A DNA stretch of 39,361 bases from an uncultured SAR86 cluster bacterium (lineage in GTDB: Bacteria > Pseudomonadota > Gammaproteobacteria > Magnimaribacterales > D2472). Numbering within the stretch: position 1 is the stretch's first letter; each line of letters starts with the position of its first letter. A model generated the notes under the pieces. The model was given only the letters and a program-made list of their open reading frames with translations, was not told the origin of the DNA and did no database searches. The position numbers were made by a program, and so were the translations under genes. Location: NCBI GenBank assembly GCA_902617045.1, contig CACMVA010000007.1, forward strand, positions 1 to 39,361, in the 5' to 3' direction. Shown here in pieces: positions 1 through 7,515 of the stretch.

Positions 1-318
1 GAGGGAAAAGTTTTATTGATTGAACATACTGGATCAGAATTATGCTCAATGGTTGGTGATCAGATTGCTAAAAAAGCTTATGAGAATAAATGGAATGGCA
101 TATTAACTAATGGTTGCATCAGAGATATTGAAATTATTCAGAACATTGATATAGGAGTGTATGCACAAAACACCTATCCAAAAAAAACAGATAAATCTGT
201 GGGCATTGGAAAAAAAGATGTTCCAATAAAACTTGGTTCAGTAGAAATAAATCCTGGCGATTGGTTTTATATTGACAGTAACGGATGGATTATCAGTAAA
301 AAAAAATTAGAACTTTAA
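1..318 (+). CDS. RraA-family protein, 3' part (5' end outside window)
   Basis: The frame is open from base 1, so the gene begins upstream; about 105 C-terminal residues are visible. They match the RraA / class II 4-hydroxy-4-methyl-2-oxoglutarate aldolase fold: a glycine turn (EHTGS), then an alternating helix, the strand ending GILTNGCIRD, the segment IDIGVYAQNTYPKK and the C-terminal PGDWFYIDSNGWIIS. E. coli RraA binds RNase E and inhibits it. This copy keeps an Arg-Asp pair at the position used for metal and substrate binding in the aldolase members, which E. coli RraA lacks (there it is Arg-Gln), so an enzymatic role such as oxaloacetate or HMG cleavage is possible. The usual Asp-Gly-Gly turn is changed to Glu-His-Thr-Gly. 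The 3' end overlaps the convergent acyltransferase by 12 bp. The family is fairly sure; the function is open. Confidence 0.8.
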   Translation, partial: EGKVLLIEHTGSELCSMVGDQIAKKAYENKWNGILTNGCIRDIEIIQNIDIGVYAQNTYPKKTDKSVGIGKKDVPIKLGSVEINPGDWFYIDSNGWIISKKKLEL

Positions 319-1197
319 AATTTCTATGTCTTTATCTTTTTGATCCCATATTGATTCAATCCAGTTTTTAAAATCTTCTCTATATTTTTGATCTTCTGAA
401 TAATTTCTATTCTTAAGATTTTCAGGAATATTATGTTTTGTAACAAGAACTTTAACTTCACTCATTTCACCAGTTAAAAAATTCCATGCACTTCTCCTAT
501 CACTTTTATAAACTAGGGTGTAATCAATTAATGTGTTGATTTTTGGCATTGCAGATAGAGCGGTTGCCATGCCTCCAATTTTTGGAATGAGTAGATTCTT
601 ATAAGGCGATTCTTGTAATTTATGTTTTTCTTTTGTAAATCTTGTTCCTTCAGCATAACTAAATATGGTAGATGGAGATCTTAGAAAACGTTTGCAAGAT
701 TTAAGAGTATTTTCATAATCTTTTGTTCTTAGGGAGGGATCTTTCTCTAACTCCTCTTTTGAATGTCTATTTACAAAAGGCATGTTTAATGTCTTGTTCG
801 CTAAAAAAACAAAAGGTATCCACCACAACTCTTTTTTCATAAAAAATTTTAAAAGAGGAATCTTATAATTTGCAGCAACTAGCAATACAAAAATATCTGC
901 CCATGATTGATGATTCGACATGGCCATGTACCATTCGTCTAGAGCAAACTCTTTATTCTTTTCAATTAATTTAATGTTGTCACCATGCAGCATAAGCATA
1001 ATAATCTTTAGACCATAAACAGTGAGGTCTCCAATGAAGTTTGATACTTTACTGAGATGAATTTTAAATGCTTTTATAGGAATTATTGCTCTTGGTATAT
1101 TAATTATTGCAAGAGTGCCAAACCCTAATATAAGCTCTAATAATATTAAAATAAACGTAATTAAACCAATTAAAATTGATTTGATTGTCGTTACCAC
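307..1197 (-). CDS. 1-acylglycerol-3-phosphate O-acyltransferase family protein (PlsC/YihG-like)
   Basis: A 296-residue membrane acyltransferase of the LPLAT superfamily. It has a hydrophobic N-terminal segment (about residues 8-38), the catalytic H-X4-D motif (His96-Asp101 in SNHQSWAD) and the acceptor-binding block EGTR at 183-186 (YAEGTRFTKEKH). The segment MPFVNRHSKEELEKD resembles the longer YihG-type branch rather than the short PlsC (about 240 aa). The expected reaction is transfer of an acyl chain to lysophosphatidic acid or a similar lysophospholipid at the inner membrane. The gene lies 14 bp behind the second acyl-CoA dehydrogenase and is probably co-transcribed with it. This links acyl-CoA oxidation and lipid acylation in one transcript, although the true acceptor cannot be told from sequence. 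Confidence 0.88.
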   Translation of the reverse strand: MVTTIKSILIGLITFILILLELILGFGTLAIINIPRAIIPIKAFKIHLSKVSNFIGDLTVYGLKIIMLMLHGDNIKLIEKNKEFALDEWYMAMSNHQSWADIFVLLVAANYKIPLLKFFMKKELWWIPFVFLANKTLNMPFVNRHSKEELEKDPSLRTKDYENTLKSCKRFLRSPSTIFSYAEGTRFTKEKHKLQESPYKNLLIPKIGGMATALSAMPKINTLIDYTLVYKSDRRSAWNFLTGEMSEVKVLVTKHNIPENLKNRNYSEDQKYREDFKNWIESIWDQKDKDIEILKF

Positions 1198-1211
1198 TAT
1201 ATAAAGACCCT

Positions 1212-2354
1212 CTAAAAACCGCTTAAGTTTGCATACCTCTCAGTATGATACTTTGCACTCCCAAAAATCTGCTCAGTAACTCTAGCTCTTTTGAGAAAGA
1301 AGCCGATATCATATTCATCAGTTACTCCAATACCACCATGCATCTGAATTGCCTCGTTGGATACTAAGTGGAGAGTTTCTCCTGCAACTGTTTTTGAAAG
1401 ACTAGATAGTCTTTGAAGTTCATTTGAATTTTCATCAGCTGCTCTCATAGCTGCTAATACTGAAGATTTTGTTAATTCTATCTCACAAAACATTTCGGCA
1501 GCTCTATGTTGCAGTGCTTGAAAAGAACCTATAAATGCGCCAAATTGTTTTCTTTGCTTTAAATAATCCAGAGTTATTTCAAACGCGGATTCTGCATTAC
1601 CAAGCATTTCAGCAGACATAGCAATTCTTCCAATATCCAGAATACTCTCAACAGTTTCTCCTGCAGTTTCGAGATCTCCTAATAGCGATGACTCATCAAC
1701 ACTAACATCATTAAAATATATATTTGCATAGTTTCTAGAATCTGCCATATCAAGTTTTTTTGCTTCAATACCAGATTTATTCGAATCCATAATAAATAAA
1801 GATAAACCTGTTGAATCACCCTTTGAACCAGATGTTCTTGCCAGAACAATTAGAAGATCAGCGCTGGCTCCATCAATTACAAATATTTTTTTACCACTTA
1901 AAGTGAAACCCGAGTTACTTTTTTTAGCAATTAATTCAGTGGCATATGGGTCATGATGACTTGTTTCATCTACAGCAAGTGCTGTAGTGATTTCTCCATT
2001 TACAATTTTAGGCAGATAATTATTTTTCTGTTCATCATTTCCAAACTCAGAAATAGCATAACCACCTAAAACACCTGTTGCAAAAAGTGGAGAGGGCGTT
2101 AGTGTTTTTGCACACTCTTGTAATATGACACCAATACCGGTGACTCCAAAATTAGAACCTCCAAATTCTTCAGGAATTAATATTCCTGGCCAGCCAAGCT
2201 TTACCATTTCTGACCAAATATCTTTATCCCATAATTTGCGATCATTATTATCTCTCAAGGATCTAAAATGAGATATTGGCGATCTTTCTTCAGCAAAGTT
2301 TTTTGCTGTATCTTTAAGGAACTGTTCTTCTTCTGATAGTACTAATTTCATCAA
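1212..2354 (-). CDS. acyl-CoA dehydrogenase, probable non-catalytic-type subunit
   Basis: 380 residues with the complete acyl-CoA dehydrogenase fold: N-terminal helical domain, beta domain (ALAVDE and GKKIFVIDGASADLLIVLAR, about 125-170), and C-terminal FAD-binding helices with RKQFGAFIGSFQALQHRAAEM and IQMHGGIGVTDEYDIGFFLKRAR. After the final RAR the usual catalytic EGTSE block is absent and reads TEQIFGSAKYHTERYA. This is what is seen in the partner subunit of heteromeric (alpha2beta2) enzymes such as the FadE26/27 or ChsE type. The gene starts 3 bp after the stop of the preceding acyl-CoA dehydrogenase, which does have the glutamate. I infer that the two form a heterotetramer oxidising a bulky or branched acyl-CoA; the substrate is unknown. 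Confidence 0.9.
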   Translation of the reverse strand: MMKLVLSEEEQFLKDTAKNFAEERSPISHFRSLRDNNDRKLWDKDIWSEMVKLGWPGILIPEEFGGSNFGVTGIGVILQECAKTLTPSPLFATGVLGGYAISEFGNDEQKNNYLPKIVNGEITTALAVDETSHHDPYATELIAKKSNSGFTLSGKKIFVIDGASADLLIVLARTSGSKGDSTGLSLFIMDSNKSGIEAKKLDMADSRNYANIYFNDVSVDESSLLGDLETAGETVESILDIGRIAMSAEMLGNAESAFEITLDYLKQRKQFGAFIGSFQALQHRAAEMFCEIELTKSSVLAAMRAADENSNELQRLSSLSKTVAGETLHLVSNEAIQMHGGIGVTDEYDIGFFLKRARVTEQIFGSAKYHTERYANLSGF

Positions 2355-2357
2355 GGA

Positions 2358-3551
2358 TTATTGACTTGGAAGTCCAAGTACTCTTTTAGAAATAACATTA
2401 AGTTGAACCTCTGAAGTTCCACCTTCAATTGAGTTTCCTTTAGTTCTAAGCCAAGCTCTTGTTAAATTCTTATCGTTATCATCAAATTCGTCACCATCCC
2501 ATGCAACTCCATTAATTCCTGAAGCAGCAACCATAAGCTCATGCCTTTTTTTATTATGTTCTGTTCCATAAAGTTTAAACATAGATGCTGTTGCGCTTGC
2601 TTTACCTCCTTCATCTCCAGCTCTTTTTAAAGTAAGACCAAAAGCATGCTCTTTAATCTTATGTGATGATATTTCAGATCTGTAAAAGCCATTATTTATT
2701 TTCCCATTTTCTTCACCTAAATGCTTTTTAGCAATTGATACAATATCTCTTTTGCTACCCATACCAGCAGCAAGACCAAAATTTGAAATGAAGGCTCTTT
2801 CATGTTGCAAAAGTTTTTTTGCAATAGTCCAACCAGCATTTAACTCACCTATTAAGTTTCCTTTAGGAACCTCTACGTTATCAAAGAATGTTTCACAAAA
2901 TGGCGATTTTCCTGATATGAGTGTAATAGGCTTTGTGCTAACTCCTTTAGTAGCCATGTCTATTAACAAAAAACTTATACCATCATGTTTTGGTTCTTTA
3001 GGACCTGTTCTTACTAATGCAAATATCCAATCTGCTTTATCTGCATATGACGTCCATACCTTTTGACCATTAACTAGGAATTTCTCACCAATGTCTTCTG
3101 CCTTTGTTGCAAGACTAGCTAAATCTGACCCTGATCCAGGTTCTGAGTATCCTTGGCACCATCTTATTTCACCTTTAATAATTTTTGGTATATGTTCTTT
3201 TTTTTGTTCTTCAGAACCATATTCAAGCAACACAGGAGCAAGCATCCATATACCAAAGCTTAGTAATGGTTGTTTTGCTCCAATTCTAAATAATTCTTCA
3301 TTAAGCACTTTAACTTCATCTTTTGAAAGACCGCCACCGCCATATTCCTTAGGTACAGTTGGCATAGTCCATCCTTTTTCACCCATTCTATCTAACCATA
3401 GTTTGGATTCAGGATTTTTATATTCTGCATTTCTGCCACCCCAAACCTCATCAACCGGTATCTTAGGATCTGCACCACTTCTCATCGAAGGTGGACAGTT
3501 TTTATCAAGCCATTCTTTTGTTTCTTCTCTAAATTTCTCTAAATTAGTCAT
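2358..3551 (-). CDS. acyl-CoA dehydrogenase, catalytic-type subunit
   Basis: About 397 residues from the ATG at 3551, chosen because the protein then begins MTNLEKFREETKEWLD, the normal family N-terminus; a longer frame to 3584 would run into the promoter. Family features include RWCQGYSEPGSGSDLASL (flavin and substrate contact), GQKVWTSYADKADWIFALVRT, and near the C-terminus IEGGTSEVQLNVISKRVLG, which carries the expected catalytic glutamate. It oxidises acyl-CoA to trans-2-enoyl-CoA with FAD and passes electrons to ETF. It is the first gene of a minus-strand operon with a second acyl-CoA dehydrogenase and an acyltransferase. The insertions and the pairing resemble enzymes acting on steroid side chains or other non-linear acyl-CoAs rather than FadE of straight-chain beta-oxidation. 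Confidence 0.92.
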   Translation of the reverse strand: MTNLEKFREETKEWLDKNCPPSMRSGADPKIPVDEVWGGRNAEYKNPESKLWLDRMGEKGWTMPTVPKEYGGGGLSKDEVKVLNEELFRIGAKQPLLSFGIWMLAPVLLEYGSEEQKKEHIPKIIKGEIRWCQGYSEPGSGSDLASLATKAEDIGEKFLVNGQKVWTSYADKADWIFALVRTGPKEPKHDGISFLLIDMATKGVSTKPITLISGKSPFCETFFDNVEVPKGNLIGELNAGWTIAKKLLQHERAFISNFGLAAGMGSKRDIVSIAKKHLGEENGKINNGFYRSEISSHKIKEHAFGLTLKRAGDEGGKASATASMFKLYGTEHNKKRHELMVAASGINGVAWDGDEFDDNDKNLTRAWLRTKGNSIEGGTSEVQLNVISKRVLGLPSQ

Positions 3552-3585
3552 ATTTTTGATATTTGTTTTAATTAAAATCATCAAT

Positions 3586-3613
3586 ATTATATGCGTATAT
3601 TTAATTTTTTCGA
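3586..3613 (-). promoter_or_regulatory. putative promoter of the acyl-CoA dehydrogenase operon
   Basis: On the minus strand a perfect TATAAT (3591 to 3586) lies 16 bp from TCGAAA (3613 to 3608), which matches the -35 consensus at four of six positions. The start would fall near 3579, leaving a leader of about 28 nt with no clear Shine-Dalgarno. It is back to back with the nadK promoter. Confidence 0.45.
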
Positions 3614-3634
3614 GTATTGAAAATATAAAACTTA

Positions 3635-3663
3635 TTAATACATTTTTTTATAAGTTGTATAAT
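3635..3663 (+). promoter_or_regulatory. putative nadK promoter, possibly giving a leaderless mRNA
   Basis: A perfect TATAAT at 3658-3663 is 17 bp from TTAATA at 3635-3640 (four of six -35 matches). Only 7 bp separate the -10 box from the ATG at 3671, so transcription should start on or next to that ATG. An alternative in-frame ATG at 3662 lies inside the -10 box and is therefore unlikely to be transcribed. Confidence 0.5.
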
Positions 3664-3670
3664 GCGCGCT

Positions 3671-4534
3671 ATGTTTAGAGAAATAGGCATTTTAGTTAAA
3701 GAGGACTTATCTGACGGTATTGATAATGAAGCTTTAAATCTTATGATAAATGCGATGTCAAATTTAGACATTAATTTGTACATAGATAATTCTTCAAATA
3801 ACAAAAATGAAAATTTTACTGTTCTAGACCATAAGGAATATGTAAAAAAAGTCGATATAGTTGTAGTTTTTGGTGGCGATGGAACTCTTTTGAATGCCGC
3901 AAGGAAGTATTTAAATTACGATATTCCTATTCTTGGAATTAATATGGGTAATGTAGGATTTCTTACTGATATAAGTACTGATAATTTTGAAAAAACTATC
4001 AAGGAGGTCTTAAATGGTAACTATAAAATTGAAGAAAGAAATTTAGTTTCCGCCAAATTTGGAAATAATCATTTATATGGTCTAAATGAGGTTGTTATTC
4101 ATTCTGGTGCATATGCTCAGCTAATGAGATATCGTTTAAATGTAAACGACAAAGTCGTTTATGAGCAAAGGTCAGATGGTTTGATAATAGCTACTCCAAC
4201 AGGATCGACTGCATATGCTTTATCAGCAGGTGGTCCAATAATTCATCCAAGTTTAGATGTTTGGACAATTCTTCCAATGCTTCCTCAGAGCTTATCTTCA
4301 AGGCCCTTTGTAATTTCTACAGATGAAAAGGTAGAAATGGATTTGTTTGAAGGACCTAATGAAAATGCAAAAATTTGCGTTGATGGTCAAGATGACATTG
4401 ATATTCCATATGGTGAGAAAATTTTAATATCTAAAATGGAGAAAACTTTAAAATTAGTTCATCCAAATGATAATGATTTTTTTGAGGCATGCAGAGAAAA
4501 GTTAGGTTGGAGCTTAAATATTTCTAAAAATTAA
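3671..4534 (+). CDS. nadK: NAD kinase
   Basis: 287 residues from the ATG at 3671. This start gives MFREIGILVKE, which matches the usual N-terminal strand, and the in-frame ATG at 3662 overlaps the -10 box. It phosphorylates NAD to NADP in the cytosol. The GGDGT nucleotide motif is at residues 68-72 (VVVFGGDGTLLNAAR), followed by ILGINMGNVGFLTDI, the conserved GLNEVVIHSG and the diagnostic DGLIIATPTGSTAYALSAGGPI. The length is typical (E. coli 292). The next gene begins 1 bp after the stop, so nadK leads a plus-strand operon with a rhomboid protease, galU and pyrD. No Shine-Dalgarno is visible before the ATG. Confidence 0.95.
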   Translation: MFREIGILVKEDLSDGIDNEALNLMINAMSNLDINLYIDNSSNNKNENFTVLDHKEYVKKVDIVVVFGGDGTLLNAARKYLNYDIPILGINMGNVGFLTDISTDNFEKTIKEVLNGNYKIEERNLVSAKFGNNHLYGLNEVVIHSGAYAQLMRYRLNVNDKVVYEQRSDGLIIATPTGSTAYALSAGGPIIHPSLDVWTILPMLPQSLSSRPFVISTDEKVEMDLFEGPNENAKICVDGQDDIDIPYGEKILISKMEKTLKLVHPNDNDFFEACREKLGWSLNISKN

Positions 4535-4535
4535 A

Positions 4536-5162
4536 TTGAATATTTTAAAAAATTATCATATTCCAATAATTTTCATAGCAATTGTAATTGCATTAATTTC
4601 AAACTTTGGATCATTAATTGCACTTATAGAGCCCCTAACTTTCACAAAGATAATTATTTCCAATCAAGGATATGTATCTATAGCTGATCTAAATCAAACT
4701 TACCTTGAAGACAATCAGTGGTGGAGAACAATAACACCAATATTTATACATTTTTCGTTTGCTCATTTAGCATTTAATTGTTTATGGATATATATATTGG
4801 GAGAAAAGATTGAAAATATTGATGGATCTTATACTTTTATAGTACTTGTAATTTTCTCAGCAATCCTAAGTAACTTTCTTCAATATATATTTACTGCCTC
4901 TAGCTTATTTGGAGGATTGTCCGGTGTAATTTATGGCTTGATTGGTTTTTGCATGATTCTTGAGTTTGAATCTAAATATGTAAGATATGATTTACCACCG
5001 GCAATATATTTATTCATGATTGCCTGGCTGCTTTTAGGATTTATTGGAGTATTAGATTTATTCGGATTTGGCTCTGTGGCAAATTATGCTCACCTAGGCG
5101 GTCTTATTTCTGGAATTTTGTTTGCTATGATATATAAAAGTTTTTTTATGATGAGAATATAA
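4536..5162 (+). CDS. rhomboid-family intramembrane serine protease
   Basis: 208 residues and about six membrane helices. All GlpG-type active-site features are present: the HxxxxH...N group (His72, His77, Asn81 in IHFSFAHLAFN), WR in the preceding loop (QWWRTITP), the catalytic serine Ser129 in GGLSGVIYGL, and His186 in NYAHLGGLISG. It cleaves membrane proteins within the bilayer; the substrate is unknown. Start is TTG at 4536: there is no in-frame ATG before residue 140, and all of the first helix lies downstream of the TTG. It sits 1 bp after nadK and 1 bp before galU, so it is co-transcribed, although no functional link to either neighbour is evident. Confidence 0.9.
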   Translation: MNILKNYHIPIIFIAIVIALISNFGSLIALIEPLTFTKIIISNQGYVSIADLNQTYLEDNQWWRTITPIFIHFSFAHLAFNCLWIYILGEKIENIDGSYTFIVLVIFSAILSNFLQYIFTASSLFGGLSGVIYGLIGFCMILEFESKYVRYDLPPAIYLFMIAWLLLGFIGVLDLFGFGSVANYAHLGGLISGILFAMIYKSFFMMRI

Positions 5163-5163
5163 A

Positions 5164-6024
5164 TTGATAAAAAAAGCAGTAATACCAGTTGCAGGCTTTG
5201 GAACAAGATTTTTACCAGCATCAAAAGCAACTCCCAAAGAGATGCTCCCAATTATTGATAAGCCTTTAGTCCAATATGCTGTTGAAGAGGCAATTGATAG
5301 CGGCATTAATGAAATTATTTTTATTACCAGTCCTGAAAAGCACTCAATAAAAAAACATTTCAAAACCAATAAAGATCTTGAGCTTAGATTACAAAATACT
5401 AATAAAGAGGAAATGATTGAAAAGCTAAATCCTAAAAAATTTAGCAAGACTAAGTTTTATTATATAAATCAATATGAACAGAATGGATTAGGCCATGCTG
5501 TTCTTCAAGCAGAAAGTGTAATTGGGAATAATTCCTTTGCGGTGTTGCTCCCAGATGACTTATTTATATCTAAAAAGTCTTGCTTGGATCAGTTAATAGA
5601 TATATTTGTAGAAAAAAAATCTTGTGTTATTGCTGTTAACAAAATAGATGAAAATAATATTCATAAATACGGAGTTATTAAACCAGGTCAACAAAATCAA
5701 GGATCTATCAAAATCGATGATATTGTTGAAAAACCAACTGCAGAGGATGCACCCTCTGATATGGCAGTATGTGGGAGATATATACTTAATCCTGCAATTT
5801 TTAAGCATTTAAAATTAACAAAATCTGATAAATCTGGAGAAATTCAGTTAACTGATGCAATACGATCTCTCCTGAAAGAAGAAGGCATTTATGCAACTAT
5901 TTATAATGGAGAAAAATTTGATTGTGGTAGCAAGGAAGGCTATGTTCATGCTACCATTTCGCTCGCCCTAAGAGATGAATCGATAAACAAAAAAATAAAA
6001 AAGATAATACAGGATATTGTTTGA
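5164..6024 (+). CDS. galU: UTP--glucose-1-phosphate uridylyltransferase
   Basis: 286 residues. The N-terminal nucleotide-binding signature is PVAGFGTRFLPASKATPKEMLPIIDKP, followed by the typical YAVEEAIDSGINEIIFI. Further family blocks include QNGLGHAVLQAE, FAVLLPDDLF, VEKPTAEDAPSDMAVCGRYIL and the C-terminal FDCGSKEGYVHATISLAL. It makes UDP-glucose from UTP and glucose-1-phosphate for cell-envelope glycans. The start is TTG at 5164; the next in-frame Met is residue 27, inside the signature, so the TTG is required. It overlaps pyrD by 4 bp; PyrD feeds UMP/UTP synthesis, the nucleotide GalU consumes, so the coupling makes metabolic sense. Confidence 0.95.
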   Translation: MIKKAVIPVAGFGTRFLPASKATPKEMLPIIDKPLVQYAVEEAIDSGINEIIFITSPEKHSIKKHFKTNKDLELRLQNTNKEEMIEKLNPKKFSKTKFYYINQYEQNGLGHAVLQAESVIGNNSFAVLLPDDLFISKKSCLDQLIDIFVEKKSCVIAVNKIDENNIHKYGVIKPGQQNQGSIKIDDIVEKPTAEDAPSDMAVCGRYILNPAIFKHLKLTKSDKSGEIQLTDAIRSLLKEEGIYATIYNGEKFDCGSKEGYVHATISLALRDESINKKIKKIIQDIV

Positions 6025-7010
6025 ATTTTTTCCTAAAAATATTTAAATTTCTTCCTCCAGAGTTTGCTCATTCTGCTTCACTAAATTCTCTAAATTTATT
6101 GCATAAATCCAAGCTGTTATTTTTATTTAACAACAAAATTATTAATAAAAATGAATACACAATTTTTGGGATGAAATTCAAAAATAAACTTGGCACAGCA
6201 GCTGGTTTAGATAAAAATGGGGATTATATAGATGCATTAGGTGCCCTGGGATTTGGTTTCTTAGAGGTAGGAACCGTTACTCCAAAACCTCAATACGGTA
6301 ATCCTAAACCCCGTATATTTCGTAACTATTCGGAAAATTCAATCATCAACAGACTTGGTTTTAATAATAAAGGTATTGATTATTTGGTTAACAATCTTAA
6401 AAAAAGAAAATATGGCGGAGTTGTAGGAGTAAATATTGGCGCAAATAAATCCTCCAAAGGTATTGAAAGAATAAACGACTACTTGCTTTGCATTGAAAAG
6501 ATTCATAAGTTTGCAGATTACATAACAATAAATATATCTTCACCCAATACACCTGATTTGAGAGACTTACATTTGAAAGAAAATCTAAAAAATCTAATTG
6601 CTTCAGTAGAAAACAAAATTACCAAGCTTAATTTTAAAAAACCAATTTTTTTAAAAGTTTCTCCAGATGAGACTGATGAGTCTATCGAAATGATAATTGA
6701 TTTAGTTAAAAAATCATCTATAACAGGAGTGGTTGCTACAAACACAACAATTGATAAAGAAAATCTTATTAATAAAAAATTAAAAAAAGAAGATGGCGGA
6801 GTCTCAGGTCAACCTTTGATGGATAAGTCTACAAATAAAATTTCTCTAATAAGATCAAAATGTTCTGACATTCCAATTATTGGAGTAGGCGGCGTTATGA
6901 GCAAAAAAGATTATTTAACTAAATTAAGTGCTGGCGCAGATTTAGTTCAAATCTATACTGGATTTATCATAAAAGGCCCAAATTTGATTAATCAAATAGT
7001 TAGAGATTAA
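6021..7010 (+). CDS. pyrD: dihydroorotate dehydrogenase (quinone), class 2
   Basis: 329 residues (E. coli 336). The N-terminal amphipathic helix FLKIFKFLPPEFAHSASL is the membrane and quinone contact typical of class 2. FMN-site blocks are LGTAAGLDKNGDYIDALGALGFGF, EVGTVTPKPQYGNPKPR and VGVNIGANK. The catalytic serine lies in ITINISSPNTPDLRDL. The C-terminal phosphate site is GVGGVMSKKDYLTKLSAGAD. It oxidises dihydroorotate to orotate and reduces quinone. The start is TTG at 6021, overlapping galU by 4 bp and preceded by AGGA at a fair spacing; the next Met is residue 51, which is too late. Confidence 0.95.
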   Translation: MNFFLKIFKFLPPEFAHSASLNSLNLLHKSKLLFLFNNKIINKNEYTIFGMKFKNKLGTAAGLDKNGDYIDALGALGFGFLEVGTVTPKPQYGNPKPRIFRNYSENSIINRLGFNNKGIDYLVNNLKKRKYGGVVGVNIGANKSSKGIERINDYLLCIEKIHKFADYITINISSPNTPDLRDLHLKENLKNLIASVENKITKLNFKKPIFLKVSPDETDESIEMIIDLVKKSSITGVVATNTTIDKENLINKKLKKEDGGVSGQPLMDKSTNKISLIRSKCSDIPIIGVGGVMSKKDYLTKLSAGADLVQIYTGFIIKGPNLINQIVRD

Positions 7011-7013
7011 GAA

Positions 7014-7457
7014 TTGGAATATTTTGTTTTTATACTTGCTATTCTACTTTTAGTAGGATCGATTTCTATTGCGATGCCCTCAAAATCCTCTAGAGAAATA
7101 TCTAAAATAAGAATGGAAGCTCAAATGATGGGAGTAAAGATTTCCTCAACAATCTACGGTAAAAACAAATTTAAAAATAAAAATTCTAATCCAGTGAGCT
7201 ACCAAATTAAAAACACTACCGCATTTAAAGAAGGCCACTTTATTAGAGACAAAACTGATTTAATCTTGTATTCTCCCGTCAAACTTAAATATGTAGACAA
7301 TTTTGAAAGTATTGAAAAGCAGTTAACAAGTCTATCTAAGAGTATCGATGAACTCATTTTTACTGAATCTTTTATATTTTTTTTATGGAAAGAATTAGAT
7401 GGTTTAAAGGAGCTTAAGAATATTCTTGATGAACTGGGCAATTTAAAAAATTTTTAA
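7014..7457 (+). CDS. small membrane-anchored protein of unknown function
   Basis: 147 residues starting at TTG 7014, 3 bp after pyrD; the next Met (residue 21) would remove the single N-terminal membrane helix (about residues 3-20). After it comes PSKSSREISKIRMEAQMMGVKIS, then a basic stretch and a soluble domain that looks alpha/beta with a helical C-terminus. From memory, small pseudomonad proteins have a similar pattern (one TM, then PSP-x-R-x(6-8)-LR-x2-A-x3-G), so it may belong to a conserved gammaproteobacterial family, but this is unverified. No catalytic motif is seen. The TM orientation suggests a cytoplasmic domain. Confidence 0.65.
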   Translation: MEYFVFILAILLLVGSISIAMPSKSSREISKIRMEAQMMGVKISSTIYGKNKFKNKNSNPVSYQIKNTTAFKEGHFIRDKTDLILYSPVKLKYVDNFESIEKQLTSLSKSIDELIFTESFIFFLWKELDGLKELKNILDELGNLKNF

Positions 7458-7515
7458 AATTAACTTGCCAACATGAACCTTTTGATGATATTCATAAAAA
7501 AGGAAATTTTAGAAA

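Noticed and set aside
3091-3678. Long plus-strand frame (195 codons) antisense to the first acyl-CoA dehydrogenase
   Set aside because: It lies opposite a well-conserved gene, shows no recognisable domain, and its composition mirrors the real gene.
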